From: Mycolicibacterium sp. GF69
GTDB lineage: Bacteria; Actinomycetota; Actinomycetes; Mycobacteriales; Mycobacteriaceae
Reading direction: 5' to 3'
Length of the DNA stretch: 64,000 nt
Assembly: GCF_003284965.1 (NCBI RefSeq)
Contig: NZ_QMEW01000003.1
Location: 124,001-188,000, forward strand
Each line of letters begins with the position of its first letter. Positions within the stretch are counted from its first letter, which is position 1. A program made the position numbers and the translations under genes. Below the pieces are notes generated by a model. That model had not been told where the DNA came from and did no database searches. It worked only from the letters and a program-made list of their open reading frames with translations. Of this stretch, positions 47,227-55,856 are shown one piece after another.

Positions 47227-47966
47227 CCGGCGGACCCCTTGACGCGCAGCAGGATCGCGCCACATTCGGGACAGCGCAGCACTTCGTCATCGGCCGCCCC
47301 GGAGATACGCGCCAGTTCCCCCTTGTCGATCTCGATCCGGCACGCTCCGCAGCGGCGGCCCTGCAATTGTCCGGCACCTGCGCCGCCGCGGGCACGCTGC
47401 CGTTCGTAGAGAGCGACCAGCTCAGAATCGAGCGAAGCGACCAGCTCATCGCGGCGCGAGATCGACTGGTGCCGTTGCTGATCCAACTCCGTGCGCGCAT
47501 CGTCGCAGGCGGACTGCGCGGCGCCGAGGTCGTTCTGCAGTTCGTCGATCTCTGAAAGCGCGTTGTCTTGATCGCGCTGCAGTTCCTCGCGCCGCTCCAT
47601 CACCTCGAGCTGCGAATCCTCCAGCGCCGCCTGCCTGCGCTCCAGCGTGTCGAGCTCGTGCTGCAGTTCGGTGAGTTGTTTCGCGTCGACGGTGCCGCCG
47701 GCGAGCAGCTTGCGATCGCGGTCCTCACGCTGGCGGACCGAGTCGATCTCGGATTCGAACTTGGCGATCTGCGCGTCCAGATCCTCGATGGCGATCTGCA
47801 AGGCGGCCAACCGGTCATTGGCCTCGCGGTGCGCGGCCTGGACCTCCTCCAGCCGGTGCTGTTCGGCCAGATTCTTGGCCCGGTGCTCCAGACGACTCAG
47901 CGATGCGTCGAGCTCCGCCAACTCGAGCAACGACTGTTGTTGGGCTACTTCAGCTTTCATGCTCAT
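47223..47966 (-). CDS. Coiled-coil protein with C-terminal zinc ribbon (Rv2229c-like)
   Basis: 247 residues. Residues 10-190 form a long coiled coil rich in Glu, Leu and Gln; the C-terminus has a zinc ribbon with CGACRIEID and CPECGAIL (four cysteines). It resembles the CT398/FlgZ-like helical hairpin proteins. The role is unknown. The ATG at 47966 overlaps the Nif3 gene's stop (ATGA), and its own stop overlaps the RNase H start, so all three are translationally coupled. Confidence 0.88.
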   Translation of the reverse strand: MSMKAEVAQQQSLLELAELDASLSRLEHRAKNLAEQHRLEEVQAAHREANDRLAALQIAIEDLDAQIAKFESEIDSVRQREDRDRKLLAGGTVDAKQLTELQHELDTLERRQAALEDSQLEVMERREELQRDQDNALSEIDELQNDLGAAQSACDDARTELDQQRHQSISRRDELVASLDSELVALYERQRARGGAGAGQLQGRRCGACRIEIDKGELARISGAADDEVLRCPECGAILLRVKGSAG

Positions 47967-49081
47967 CTCTCGACATTCCAAGGGTCGGTACGCGCATCGG
48001 AAACCCGCACGGGTAGCGCGTCACCGAAGTGGGCCCGCAACAGGTTCGCGACTTGACCGCACCACGGGTACTCGCTGGCCCAGTGCGCCACATCTACGAG
48101 TGCCACCCCCGATGCGCGGCGGTGTTCGTCGGCCGGATGGTGCCGCAGGTCCGAGGTCACGTAGGCGTCGACACCGGTGCGGGCGACCAGGCCCAGCAGC
48201 GAGTCACCGGCGCCGCCGCACACCGCGACCCGCGAAACGGTCGCGTCCGGGTCGCCCGATGCGCGCACGCCCCATGTCGTGGTGGGCAACGCCCGGTGTA
48301 CCCGGGACACGAACGCCGACAACGGCTCCGGACGCTCCAGTACGCCGATACGGCCCAGCCCGGTGCCGCCGGGGATCGGCGCCAACGCGAAGATGTCGAA
48401 TGCCGGTTCCTCATACGGATGTGCGCCCCGCAGCGCGGCCAGGACGTGACCACGCAACCGCGCGGACGCGATGACCTCCACCCGGTCCTCGGGGACTCGT
48501 TCGACGGACCCGACGCTGCCGATCGCCGGCGCCGCCCCGTCGTGCGGGAGGAACTGCCCCGTGCCGGTGGTGATCCAGCAGCAGTGCGAGTAGTCGCCGA
48601 TGCGGCCCGCACCGGCCGCGAACATCGCTTCCCGCACCGCCTCCGAGTTCTCCGCAGGCACAAACACGACCCACTTGTCCAGATCGGATGCGGCGCCGCC
48701 GGGCGCGAGCACCTCCTCGACGGTGAGGCCCAGTGCTTCGGCCAGCGCGTCGGAAACACCGGGCGAGGCGGAGTCCGCGTTGGTGTGCGCGGTGAACAGG
48801 GCCCGCCCGGTCCGGATCATCTGGTGGATCAGGGCACCTTTGGCGGTACTGGCCGCGACGGTGTCGACCCCGCGTAGCAGCAGCGGATGGTGTGCCAGCA
48901 GGAGGCCGCGCTCGGGCACCTCGCCGACGACGGCGGCGGTGGCGTCGACGGCGATGGTGACCGTCTCGACCGTCTCCGACGGGTCGCCGCAGACCAGGCC
49001 CACCGAGTCCCAGTCCTGCGCCAACTGCGGCGGATACGCCGCTTCGAGAACGTCGATGATGTCGGCCAGTCGCACGCTCAC
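47963..49081 (-). CDS. Nif3-like dinuclear metal-centre protein (Rv2230c-like)
   Basis: 372 residues. The metal motif is [14 protein letters not shown] near the N-terminus, then [23 protein letters not shown], and a C-terminal AHWASEYP. An inserted PII-like domain spans the middle ([10 protein letters not shown]), as in other bacterial Nif3 proteins. It was once described as GTP cyclohydrolase-like; the function is not settled. GTG start overlaps the cobC stop by four bases. Confidence 0.9.
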   Translation of the reverse strand: MSVRLADIIDVLEAAYPPQLAQDWDSVGLVCGDPSETVETVTIAVDATAAVVGEVPERGLLLAHHPLLLRGVDTVAASTAKGALIHQMIRTGRALFTAHTNADSASPGVSDALAEALGLTVEEVLAPGGAASDLDKWVVFVPAENSEAVREAMFAAGAGRIGDYSHCCWITTGTGQFLPHDGAAPAIGSVGSVERVPEDRVEVIASARLRGHVLAALRGAHPYEEPAFDIFALAPIPGGTGLGRIGVLERPEPLSAFVSRVHRALPTTTWGVRASGDPDATVSRVAVCGGAGDSLLGLVARTGVDAYVTSDLRHHPADEHRRASGVALVDVAHWASEYPWCGQVANLLRAHFGDALPVRVSDARTDPWNVER

Positions 49082-50100
49082 GGCAGCACCTCGGCCATCG
49101 CCTCGACGAGTGTCGGCCACTCCGGACGTACGGCCGCACGCAGGAACTGACCGTCGAGCCCGACGAACGTGTCACAGCGACGCACGGCAATGCCCCTGCC
49201 GTCCAGATGTTTTCGCATCAAATCGGCATCCGGAACGCCGAACAGGACGAACGGGGCCGATCCGGTGACGACATGCACGCCGATGCTAGTCAATCCCGCC
49301 ACCATCGCTGCGCGCACCTCCAGCAGCCGCCGCGCGGCGCACGCGGCCTCGGCCACCGCCTCGGGCGCGCTGCACGCGGCGATCGCCTCGAGTTGCAACG
49401 TGCCGACGGGCCAGTGCGGACGCCTCGCCGTCAACCGCGCCAGCACATCGGCCGGCCCCAGTGCGTAGCCCACGCGCAGTCCCGCCAGCGCCCAGGTTTT
49501 GGTCAGGCTGCGCAGCACCACCACGTCGGGCAGCGCCTCAGCGGCCAGCGAACCGGGCTCGCCCGCAACACCGTCGGCGAACGCCTCGTCCACCACGACG
49601 ATTCGACCGGGCCGACGCAAGGCCAGCACCTGCTCCCGGGTGTGCAAGACCCCGGTCGGGTTGGTCGGATTGCCGATGACGACCAGGTCCGCTTCCTCGG
49701 GCACCGCATCGGCGATCAAGGTGTAGGGCGGTTCGAGGACCACATGCTCGAACGGCACCTCTGCCGCCGCCAGCGCCGCCTCCGGTTCGGTGAACGACGG
49801 TGCGATCAGCGCGGCCCGCCGGGGCCGCAGATCGGCCAGCAGTGAGAACCCCTCGGAGGCGCCGGCGAGGAGCGCCACCTCGGCCGCGTCACGGCGATGA
49901 CGGCGGGTGACCGCGGCGACGGCGCGCTCCACATCGCTACTGCGGGGATAAGGCCCCAACTCGGTCAACCGCGCCGCGAGACGGTCGACCAGCCACGACG
50001 GCGGCGCGTCGGCCCGGACATTGACGGCGAAATCCAGCATCCCGGGGGCCACGGCCTGGTCGCCGTGGTAGCGCGCCGCCGCACGCAAAGGACTCGCCAC
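49078..50100 (-). CDS. cobC: CobC, PLP-dependent aminotransferase-like protein of cobalamin synthesis (Rv2231c-like)
   Basis: 340 residues, fold type I PLP enzyme. The PLP Lys is in [15 protein letters not shown], and GNPTNPTG and VVVDEAF are classic. CobC/CobD-type proteins decarboxylate threonine phosphate to aminopropanol phosphate, the side-chain donor; the naming varies among species. Its neighbours include the CobC-like phosphatase domain and cobD across the next cluster. GTG start with TAGGGT 6 nt before. Confidence 0.88.
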   Translation of the reverse strand: MASPLRAAARYHGDQAVAPGMLDFAVNVRADAPPSWLVDRLAARLTELGPYPRSSDVERAVAAVTRRHRRDAAEVALLAGASEGFSLLADLRPRRAALIAPSFTEPEAALAAAEVPFEHVVLEPPYTLIADAVPEEADLVVIGNPTNPTGVLHTREQVLALRRPGRIVVVDEAFADGVAGEPGSLAAEALPDVVVLRSLTKTWALAGLRVGYALGPADVLARLTARRPHWPVGTLQLEAIAACSAPEAVAEAACAARRLLEVRAAMVAGLTSIGVHVVTGSAPFVLFGVPDADLMRKHLDGRGIAVRRCDTFVGLDGQFLRAAVRPEWPTLVEAMAEVLP

Positions 50101-50106
50101 ATCACG

Positions 50107-50112
50107 ACCCTA
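50107..50112 (-). promoter_or_regulatory. Candidate -10 box TAGGGT for leaderless cobC mRNA
   Basis: TAGGGT on the minus strand ends 6 nt before the GTG at 50100 and lies in the divergent gap with ptkA (50101-50155). Confidence 0.5.
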
Positions 50113-50155
50113 GTGCGCCGCCCGGCCGGCTTCCGCGATCGGGGAGAATGGACCC

Positions 50156-50836
50156 GTGACCGACATGCTGGCCTCCCCGACTACGGCGACCCGCCCTCAA
50201 CTGGTGATCTTCGACCTCGACGGCACCCTGACCGATTCCGCGCAGGGCATCGTGTCGAGTTTCCGCCACGCGCTGGGGTCGGTCGGCGCGGCGGTACCCG
50301 ATGGCGACCTGGCCGGCATGATCATCGGCCCGCCGATGCATCACACACTGCAGGGCCTCGGGCTCGGAGACCGGACCGACGACGCCATCGCGGCATACCG
50401 CGCGGATTACCGCACCCGCGGCTGGGAGATGAACCGGGTTTTCGACGGCATTCCCGCACTGCTCGCCGATCTGCGCGCGGCCGGCGTGCGATTGGCCGTC
50501 GCCACCTCGAAGGCCGAACCGACCGCACAGCGGATCCTGGCTCACTTCGGCCTCGCCGATTGCTTCGAGGTGATCGCGGGCGCGAGCGTCGACGGTTCGC
50601 GCGCCAGCAAGGTCGACGTCGTCGCCCACGCGCTGGCCCAGCTGGACGCGCTGCCCGAACGCATCCTCATGGTCGGTGACCGGTCCCACGACGTCGAAGG
50701 CGCCGCCGCACACGGCATCGTCACGGTGGTCGTCGGATGGGGTTACGGACAGGGCGATTTCGTCGGACCGAACGCCGCCGCCGCGGCGGCACACGTTGCG
50801 TCGGTCGCGGACCTGCGCGAGGTGTTGGGTGTCTGA
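50156..50836 (+). CDS. ptkA: PtkA-like protein tyrosine kinase / HAD hydrolase (Rv2232-like)
   Basis: 226 residues, HAD fold: FDLDGTLTDSAQG (nucleophile Asp), TSKAEPT, and MVGDRSHDVEGAAAHG. In M. tuberculosis the orthologue phosphorylates PtpA. It is shorter than M. tuberculosis PtkA, which is about 291 residues and has a disordered N-terminal region that seems absent here. GTG start with a GAGAAT -10-like hexamer 6 nt upstream. It overlaps ptpA by 8 bp. Confidence 0.88.
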   Translation: MTDMLASPTTATRPQLVIFDLDGTLTDSAQGIVSSFRHALGSVGAAVPDGDLAGMIIGPPMHHTLQGLGLGDRTDDAIAAYRADYRTRGWEMNRVFDGIPALLADLRAAGVRLAVATSKAEPTAQRILAHFGLADCFEVIAGASVDGSRASKVDVVAHALAQLDALPERILMVGDRSHDVEGAAAHGIVTVVVGWGYGQGDFVGPNAAAAAAHVASVADLREVLGV

Positions 50837-51323
50837 GCCGCTGCACGTGACGTTCATCTGCTCCGGCAACATCTGCCGCTCCCCGATGGCGGAGAAGATG
50901 TTCGCCCATCAGATCAGCGAGCGTGGCCTCGGCCAGGCGGTGCGGGTGAGCAGCGCGGGCACCGGAGGCTGGCACGCCGGCGAACCCGCCGACCGCCGCG
51001 CCAGCCACGTCCTGCGCGAGCACGGTTACCCGACCGCGCACCGCGCCGCCCAGATCGACGCGGACCACATGTCGGCCGACCTGGTGATCGCACTGGGCCG
51101 CAACCACGTTCGGATCCTTCGAGACTTGGGCGTACCGGACGAACGGCTCCGGATGCTGCGCTCGTTCGACCCGCGTTCCGGTGCCCATGCCCTCGACGTC
51201 GACGACCCCTACTACGGCGACCACACCGACTTCGAGGAGGTCTACGCGGTCATCGAAGCGTCGCTGTCCGGGTTGCACGATTGGGTCGACGAGCAACTGG
51301 CCATCCGGGGAATCGCCAGCTGA
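50829..51323 (+). CDS. ptpA: PtpA, low molecular weight protein tyrosine phosphatase
   Basis: 164 residues. The P-loop is CSGNICRSP with Cys11 and Arg17; the general acid is Asp126 in DDPYYGD. In M. tuberculosis PtpA is secreted and blocks phagosome acidification; whether this matters in the present organism is unknown. Tyr128 and Tyr129, the sites its kinase modifies, are kept. The GTG start lies inside the end of ptkA, and the TGA overlaps the next ATG. Confidence 0.95.
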   Translation: MSEPLHVTFICSGNICRSPMAEKMFAHQISERGLGQAVRVSSAGTGGWHAGEPADRRASHVLREHGYPTAHRAAQIDADHMSADLVIALGRNHVRILRDLGVPDERLRMLRSFDPRSGAHALDVDDPYYGDHTDFEEVYAVIEASLSGLHDWVDEQLAIRGIAS

Positions 51324-52150
51324 TGCGACGGTTGACCTTCCTGTTGCGCCCCTCGTGGCTGGCGCTGTTCGTCGTGGTGGCCGCGTTCGCGTATCTGTCG
51401 TTGACCGTCCTGGCGCCGTGGCAGCTGGGCAAAAACACCAAGACCTCGCGGGAGAATGCACAGATCACGCACTCGTTGACCGCCGAGCCGGTGCCTGTGA
51501 CGTCGCTGCTGGGAGACCAGGATGCGGCGGCACCGGACGACCAGTGGCGGCGCGTGACCGCGAGCGGGCGCTATCTGCCCCAAGGCCAGGTGCTCGCGCG
51601 GCTGCGGATGGTCGAGGGTGAACCCGCCTTCCAGGTGCTGGTGCCGTTCGCGGTCGACGGCGGCCCGACCGTCCTGGTCGACCGCGGATATGTCCGGCCG
51701 GTACAGGCATCGGGGGTGCCCGAGATCCCGCAGGTACCGGACGGAACGGTGACCATCGCCGCGCGGCTACGGGACTCCGAGGGGCTGGCGCAAGGCAAGG
51801 AGCCGTTCCGGCAGGACGGTATCCAGCAGGTGTACTCCATCAACACCGAGCAGATCTCGACCATCACCGGTATTCCGCTGGCGGGTTCGTACCTGCAGTT
51901 GGAGGCCGACCAGCCGGGCGGTCTCGGGGTGATTCCGTTACCGCATCTCGACGCTGGACCGTTCCTGTCGTACGGCATCCAGTGGATCGCGTTCGGCATC
52001 ATCGCCCCGATCGGGTTGGGCTACTTCATCTATGCCGAGGTGCGGCAGCGCAGGCGGGAGAAGGCCGCGCGGGATGCGGCGCATAGTGCGCCCGAGGTTC
52101 CGCTCACGGCGGAGGACAAACTCGCCGACCGCTACGGCCGACGGCGCTGA
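51323..52150 (+). CDS. SURF1-family protein (cytochrome oxidase assembly)
   Basis: 275 residues. Two membrane segments flank an extracytoplasmic domain: LLRPSWLALFVVVAAFAYL at the N-terminus and FGIIAPIGLGYFIYAE near the C-terminus. SURF1 stretches include GRYLPQGQVL and DRGYVRP. It assists heme a insertion or assembly of the aa3 oxidase. The ATG overlaps the ptpA stop (TGATG). Its 3-prime 47 bp overlap the convergent cobD gene. Confidence 0.9.
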   Translation: MRRLTFLLRPSWLALFVVVAAFAYLSLTVLAPWQLGKNTKTSRENAQITHSLTAEPVPVTSLLGDQDAAAPDDQWRRVTASGRYLPQGQVLARLRMVEGEPAFQVLVPFAVDGGPTVLVDRGYVRPVQASGVPEIPQVPDGTVTIAARLRDSEGLAQGKEPFRQDGIQQVYSINTEQISTITGIPLAGSYLQLEADQPGGLGVIPLPHLDAGPFLSYGIQWIAFGIIAPIGLGYFIYAEVRQRRREKAARDAAHSAPEVPLTAEDKLADRYGRRR

Positions 52151-53087
52151 GCGCGACGGCCCCGGCGGCGGCCCCGACCGCGGCGAGCTGAACCGCGCGC
52201 GACAATCGGACGGCCCGCCGCAGATCGGTCACCTGCGGCGGTGGACCGTCGCCCAGGGTGGGCCGGATCTCCAGTTGGTGGGCATATTGCGTTGAGCCGC
52301 CGAGTCGCACCCCCAACGCACCCGCGAACGCGGCCTCGGCGACGCCGGCGTTCGGACTGGGATGACGGCGCGCGTCGCGGGCCCATGCGCGGAGGGCCCC
52401 GACGGACGAGCCGCCCACCAGGGGGGCGCAGGAGGCCACCAGCACCGCGGTGACACGGGCGGCAACGTAATTCGCGAAATCGTCGAAACGCGCGGCCGCC
52501 CAACCGAACCGGATATAGCGCGGTGTCCGGTGGCCGATCATCGCGTCGAGGGTGTTCGCCCCGCGGTACACCAGCACCGCGGGAATCCCGCCGGCGGCGG
52601 CGCACAGCAGCGGCGCAACGTGCGCGTCGGAAGTGTTCTCCGCGACCGACTCCAGCGCGGCTCGGACAAGGCCGGCCTCGTCGAGCACTGAGGGGTCGCG
52701 CCCGCACAGCGACGGCAGCAGTCGGCGGGCGCCGTCGACGTCACCGCGGTCCAGGCGCCGGGCCATCTGGTTCCCGGTGCGGGCCAGCGAGGTCCCGCCC
52801 AACGCGACGAACACGGCCGCCGCCGTGGTGCCCGCGGCCACGACGGTCCCCCGGCGCGCGGCGGCCCGCTCCGCGCTCGCCCCGAGCACCGCCAGCGCAC
52901 CGAGCAGCAACCCGGTGTGCGCTGCCCCCGCCGACCGCGTGTCGGAGTAAGTGCGCTGCTCCAAAACCGCTGCGGTGCTACCGAACATCGCCACCGGGTG
53001 ACCGCGTCGTGGGTCGCCGAACAGCGCGTCGGCGACGCAGCCGGCCGCGATCCCGGCGACGCGCTGGCGTGCGGTCGGCGCAAACAC
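52104..53087 (-). CDS. cobD: CobD/CbiB, adenosylcobinamide-phosphate synthase
   Basis: 327 residues, membrane protein. It attaches aminopropanol (phosphate) to adenosylcobyric acid. The family stretches are [17 protein letters not shown] near the start, [28 protein letters not shown] and [25 protein letters not shown] start. It overlaps SURF1 by 47 bp on the other strand, so the C-terminal codons of both must be antisense to each other. The gap to the divergent DUF2236 gene is 36 bp. Confidence 0.93.
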   Translation of the reverse strand: MFAPTARQRVAGIAAGCVADALFGDPRRGHPVAMFGSTAAVLEQRTYSDTRSAGAAHTGLLLGALAVLGASAERAAARRGTVVAAGTTAAAVFVALGGTSLARTGNQMARRLDRGDVDGARRLLPSLCGRDPSVLDEAGLVRAALESVAENTSDAHVAPLLCAAAGGIPAVLVYRGANTLDAMIGHRTPRYIRFGWAAARFDDFANYVAARVTAVLVASCAPLVGGSSVGALRAWARDARRHPSPNAGVAEAAFAGALGVRLGGSTQYAHQLEIRPTLGDGPPPQVTDLRRAVRLSRAVQLAAVGAAAGAVALSAVGRSGRRVCPPP

Positions 53088-53123
53088 TTCGCGAGCGTCT
53101 CACAAGGTGATCTACTCGGGTAC

Positions 53124-53951
53124 ATGAGGTTCGGTCCACCGCGTCGGCCGAGGCGGGTCGTCGATCTACTCAATCCCGCGGCTGCGCTGGCACCGGCGGC
53201 GAACGTGATCATGCAACTGGCGACGCCAGGGGTCGGCTACGGCGTGTTGGAGAGCCCGGTCGACAGCGGCAACGTCTACAAGCATCCCTTCAAGCGGGCG
53301 CGCACCACCGGAACGTATCTGGCCGTGGCGACCATGGGCACCGAGGCCGACCGCGAATTGATCCGCGCCGAAATCGATCGCGTGCACGCGCTGGTTCGGT
53401 CCACCCCGTCCAGCCCGGTGTCGTACCGGGCGTTCGACCCGCGCCTGCAGCTCTGGGTGGCCGCCTGCCTGTACCGCTACTACGTCGACCAGCACGAGTT
53501 CCTCTACGGGCCGCTCGACGACGAGGCCGCCGATGCGATCTACCTCGACGCCCAAAAGCTGGGCACCACGCTGCAGGTGCGAGAGGACATGTGGCCGCCG
53601 GACCGCACTGCGTTCGACGAATACTGGAAACGCGCACTGGACGAACTGCGCATCGACGAACCCGTTCGCGAGCATCTGCACGGGGTGGCCGCGATGGCCT
53701 TCCTGCCCGCTCCGCTGCGCCTGCTCGCAGGGCCGTTCAACCTGTTCGCGACGACGGGGTTCCTGCCGCCGGAGTTTCGCGAACTCATGAGGTTGCCGTG
53801 GTCGGGACGTCAGCAGCGCCGGTTCGAGATGTTGTTGACGGCGCTGCGGCTCGCCGACCGGGTGATCCCGCGCGACGCCTGGCTTCTGGGCTACCGGCTG
53901 TACTTGTGGGACATGCGGGCCCGGGCACGCTTCGGCAAGCGAGTCGTGTGA
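53124..53951 (+). CDS. DUF2236 protein (MpaB-like oxygenase family, Rv2237-like)
   Basis: 275 residues. The heme-type DUF2236 features are present: [59 protein letters not shown] and YWKRALDEL. Related fungal MpaB and latex-clearing proteins are heme oxygenases; the His that would bind heme cannot be identified with certainty. The ATG follows GGGTAC. The stop is 1 bp from the 3-prime end of tRNA-Val on the other strand. Confidence 0.86.
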   Translation: MRFGPPRRPRRVVDLLNPAAALAPAANVIMQLATPGVGYGVLESPVDSGNVYKHPFKRARTTGTYLAVATMGTEADRELIRAEIDRVHALVRSTPSSPVSYRAFDPRLQLWVAACLYRYYVDQHEFLYGPLDDEAADAIYLDAQKLGTTLQVREDMWPPDRTAFDEYWKRALDELRIDEPVREHLHGVAAMAFLPAPLRLLAGPFNLFATTGFLPPEFRELMRLPWSGRQQRRFEMLLTALRLADRVIPRDAWLLGYRLYLWDMRARARFGKRVV

Positions 53952-53952
53952 G

Positions 53953-54024
53953 TGGGCGCGGACGGTATCGAACCGCCGACCGCTGGTGTGTAAAACCAGA
54001 GCTCTACCACTGAGCTACGCGCCC
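53953..54024 (-). tRNA. tRNA-Val (anticodon UAC)
   Basis: 72 nt. The acceptor arms are GGGCGCG and CGCGCCC with discriminator A; the D arm is GCTCAGTGGTAGAGC; the anticodon loop is TTTACAC within CTGGT/ACCAG; the T arm is GGCGGTTCGATACCGTC. No CCA is encoded. The anticodon UAC reads Val codons. Confidence 0.95.
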
Positions 54025-54069
54025 CTGCAGAGGCAAGCTACACGGCGATGACCTGCGACGGGAAATCCG

Positions 54070-54534
54070 TCAGCCGGCGCGCAGGGCCCTCAGCGCATCC
54101 GTCCACAGCGCCTGATCTCGGGCCTCCCCGGGCTCCTTCATCTCGGCGAACCGGACGATTCCCGCGCGGTCAACGACGAAAGTGCCGCGGTTGGCGATGC
54201 CGGCGTTCTCGTTGAAAACCCCGTACGCCGACGCCACGGCACCGTGCGGCCAAAAATCCGAAAGCACCGGGAACGTAAACCCGCTCTGCGTGGCCCAGAT
54301 CTTGTGCGTGGGCGGCGGTCCCACGGAGATCGCCAGCGTCGCGGTGTCGTCGTTCTCGTACTCAGGCAGCCGGTCGCGGATCTCGTCGAGTTCGCCCTGA
54401 CAGATACCGGTGAACGCCAGCGGGAAGAACACCAGCAGCACGTTCTTGGCCCCCCGCAAATCGCTCAGCGTCACGGGCTGGCCGTTCTGATCCTTGAGCG
54501 TGAAGTCCGGTGCCTCGGTACCGACCTCGATCAC
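54070..54534 (-). CDS. ahpE: AhpE, one-cysteine peroxiredoxin
   Basis: 154 residues. It reduces peroxides with the peroxidatic Cys45 in PLAFTGICQGEL; there is no resolving cysteine, so an external thiol is required (mycothiol or mycoredoxin in mycobacteria). SVGPPPTHKIWA and SDFWPHG are family stretches. The sequence appears close to the M. tuberculosis enzyme. GTG start overlapping the DUF3052 stop by four bases. Confidence 0.95.
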   Translation of the reverse strand: MIEVGTEAPDFTLKDQNGQPVTLSDLRGAKNVLLVFFPLAFTGICQGELDEIRDRLPEYENDDTATLAISVGPPPTHKIWATQSGFTFPVLSDFWPHGAVASAYGVFNENAGIANRGTFVVDRAGIVRFAEMKEPGEARDQALWTDALRALRAG

Positions 54535-54959
54535 GAGCGCCTCCCCGCCGCCTTGCTCTTCGGTTGCACCAGCCGGCTGGCGATCCAGTCGCCGAGGTTG
54601 GCCGAAGAGGTCTGCATCAACCCCGCCGTGGGCGCCGACTCGGCGATCTCGGCCGGCTGAACGTGTCCGGGCTTGCCCGTCTTCGGGGTGACCACCCAGA
54701 TCACACCGTCGTCGGCCAGCGGCGTGATGGCGTCCATGAGCCTATCGACCAGGTCCCCGTCGTCGTCGCGCCACCACAGCAGCACCACGTCGATGACCTC
54801 GTCGGCGTCCTCGTCGAGCAGCTCGCTCCCGCACGCTTCCTCGACGTCGGCTCGGATGTCGTCGTCGACGTCGTCGTCCCAGCCCAGTTCCTGTACAACC
54901 TGATCTTTTTGGATGCCCAGTCTGTGGGCGTAGTTCGGGGCGTCATCCGCCGCGACCAC
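54531..54959 (-). CDS. DUF3052 protein (Rv2239c-like)
   Basis: 142 residues, acidic. It starts at the GTG at 54959, preceded by AAGGAGGA at proper distance. Features are YAHRLGIQKDQVVQELGWDDDVDDDI and VLLWWRDDDGDLVDRLMDA. Function unknown. Coupled to ahpE by GTGA. The 146 bp up to the lipoprotein stop contain no other gene. Confidence 0.88.
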   Translation of the reverse strand: MVAADDAPNYAHRLGIQKDQVVQELGWDDDVDDDIRADVEEACGSELLDEDADEVIDVVLLWWRDDDGDLVDRLMDAITPLADDGVIWVVTPKTGKPGHVQPAEIAESAPTAGLMQTSSANLGDWIASRLVQPKSKAAGRRS

Positions 54960-55105
54960 CGTCGGTCCTCCTTCAGCCGGCTCGGGCGCACGTTGCGCCC
55001 GGCATGTCTTGGGGCAATTCCTTGGGCCCTGTGTCGGGCCTATCGTCGCACGAAGGGGTGCGCCCGCACGCCACTGGCGACAAGGTTGGTCAAATATCCG
55101 GTTTC

Positions 55106-55681
55106 TCAATAATGGGCGTCACAAAGGTTGAGCGCGGTCGTTTTGGTGTCGTTCAGCTTGCTGATCGCCGCGTTGAACTCGTCCGGGCCGTAGTTTCCAG
55201 CGATCGCGGTCGCCACCCCCCTGGCGGCGTCGACCCAGCCGTTGAGCGCATCCCTGAGCTCGGGAGCCAGCGGGGCGGAGATACTGCGCGCGACCTGGTC
55301 GGCACTGTGGTTCAGGGCGTCGATCGCCGGCCCCGCCTTGGCCGGCACGTCGGAGGCGTTCTGGTTGAACGCGTCGACGTAGGCGTTGACCGCGGTGATG
55401 GCCTCGACGCTGCTGGAGCTCAGCGTCTCGCACGAGGAGTGGATCGCCTCCTTGGTGATCGAGGACTGGCGTTCCGACTCGCGGGCGCTGGAACTGGCGG
55501 CCGACTCCACCAGCGATGCCGACACCGACGCCCGGTACACCGGCGCCTCGGCGGTGTCCACCTGCGCAGAGCCCTCGGTGACGCTGCTGCAACCGACGAC
55601 GACCATCGCCGCGGCCGCCGAGATCCCGATGACCAATGCACCGATCCGCAGCGGTTTTTGCACCAGCGCACCGATCAACAC
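55106..55681 (-). CDS. Putative lipoprotein (Rv2240c-like)
   Basis: 191 residues. The signal peptide (LRIGALVIGISAAAAMVVVGC) ends in a lipobox-like VVGC, giving a lipid-anchored protein. The rest is helical and Ser/Ala/Asn-rich with no catalytic motif. It was annotated as exported or a lipoprotein of unknown function in M. tuberculosis. GTG start with TAACGT 8 nt upstream. Confidence 0.8.
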   Translation of the reverse strand: MLIGALVQKPLRIGALVIGISAAAAMVVVGCSSVTEGSAQVDTAEAPVYRASVSASLVESAASSSARESERQSSITKEAIHSSCETLSSSSVEAITAVNAYVDAFNQNASDVPAKAGPAIDALNHSADQVARSISAPLAPELRDALNGWVDAARGVATAIAGNYGPDEFNAAISKLNDTKTTALNLCDAHY

Positions 55682-55689
55682 GGCTGCAG

Positions 55690-55695
55690 ACGTTA
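55690..55695 (-). promoter_or_regulatory. Candidate -10 box TAACGT for the lipoprotein gene
   Basis: TAACGT on the minus strand ends 8 nt before the GTG at 55681. Confidence 0.45.
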
Positions 55696-55856
55696 CCGGG
55701 TCGCTGCAGGGATCGCCGGATCATCCAGTCCCCAACCCCGCCGGTGCGTGTGGGGCAGGATTGGAGAAGGATGGAATCCGTCGCCCACGCGAGGAGCGCA
55801 GAAAACATCTGCGGCGACGCGCGTGAGCACTTGAACCGCCTACCAAGGAGCGGAAG

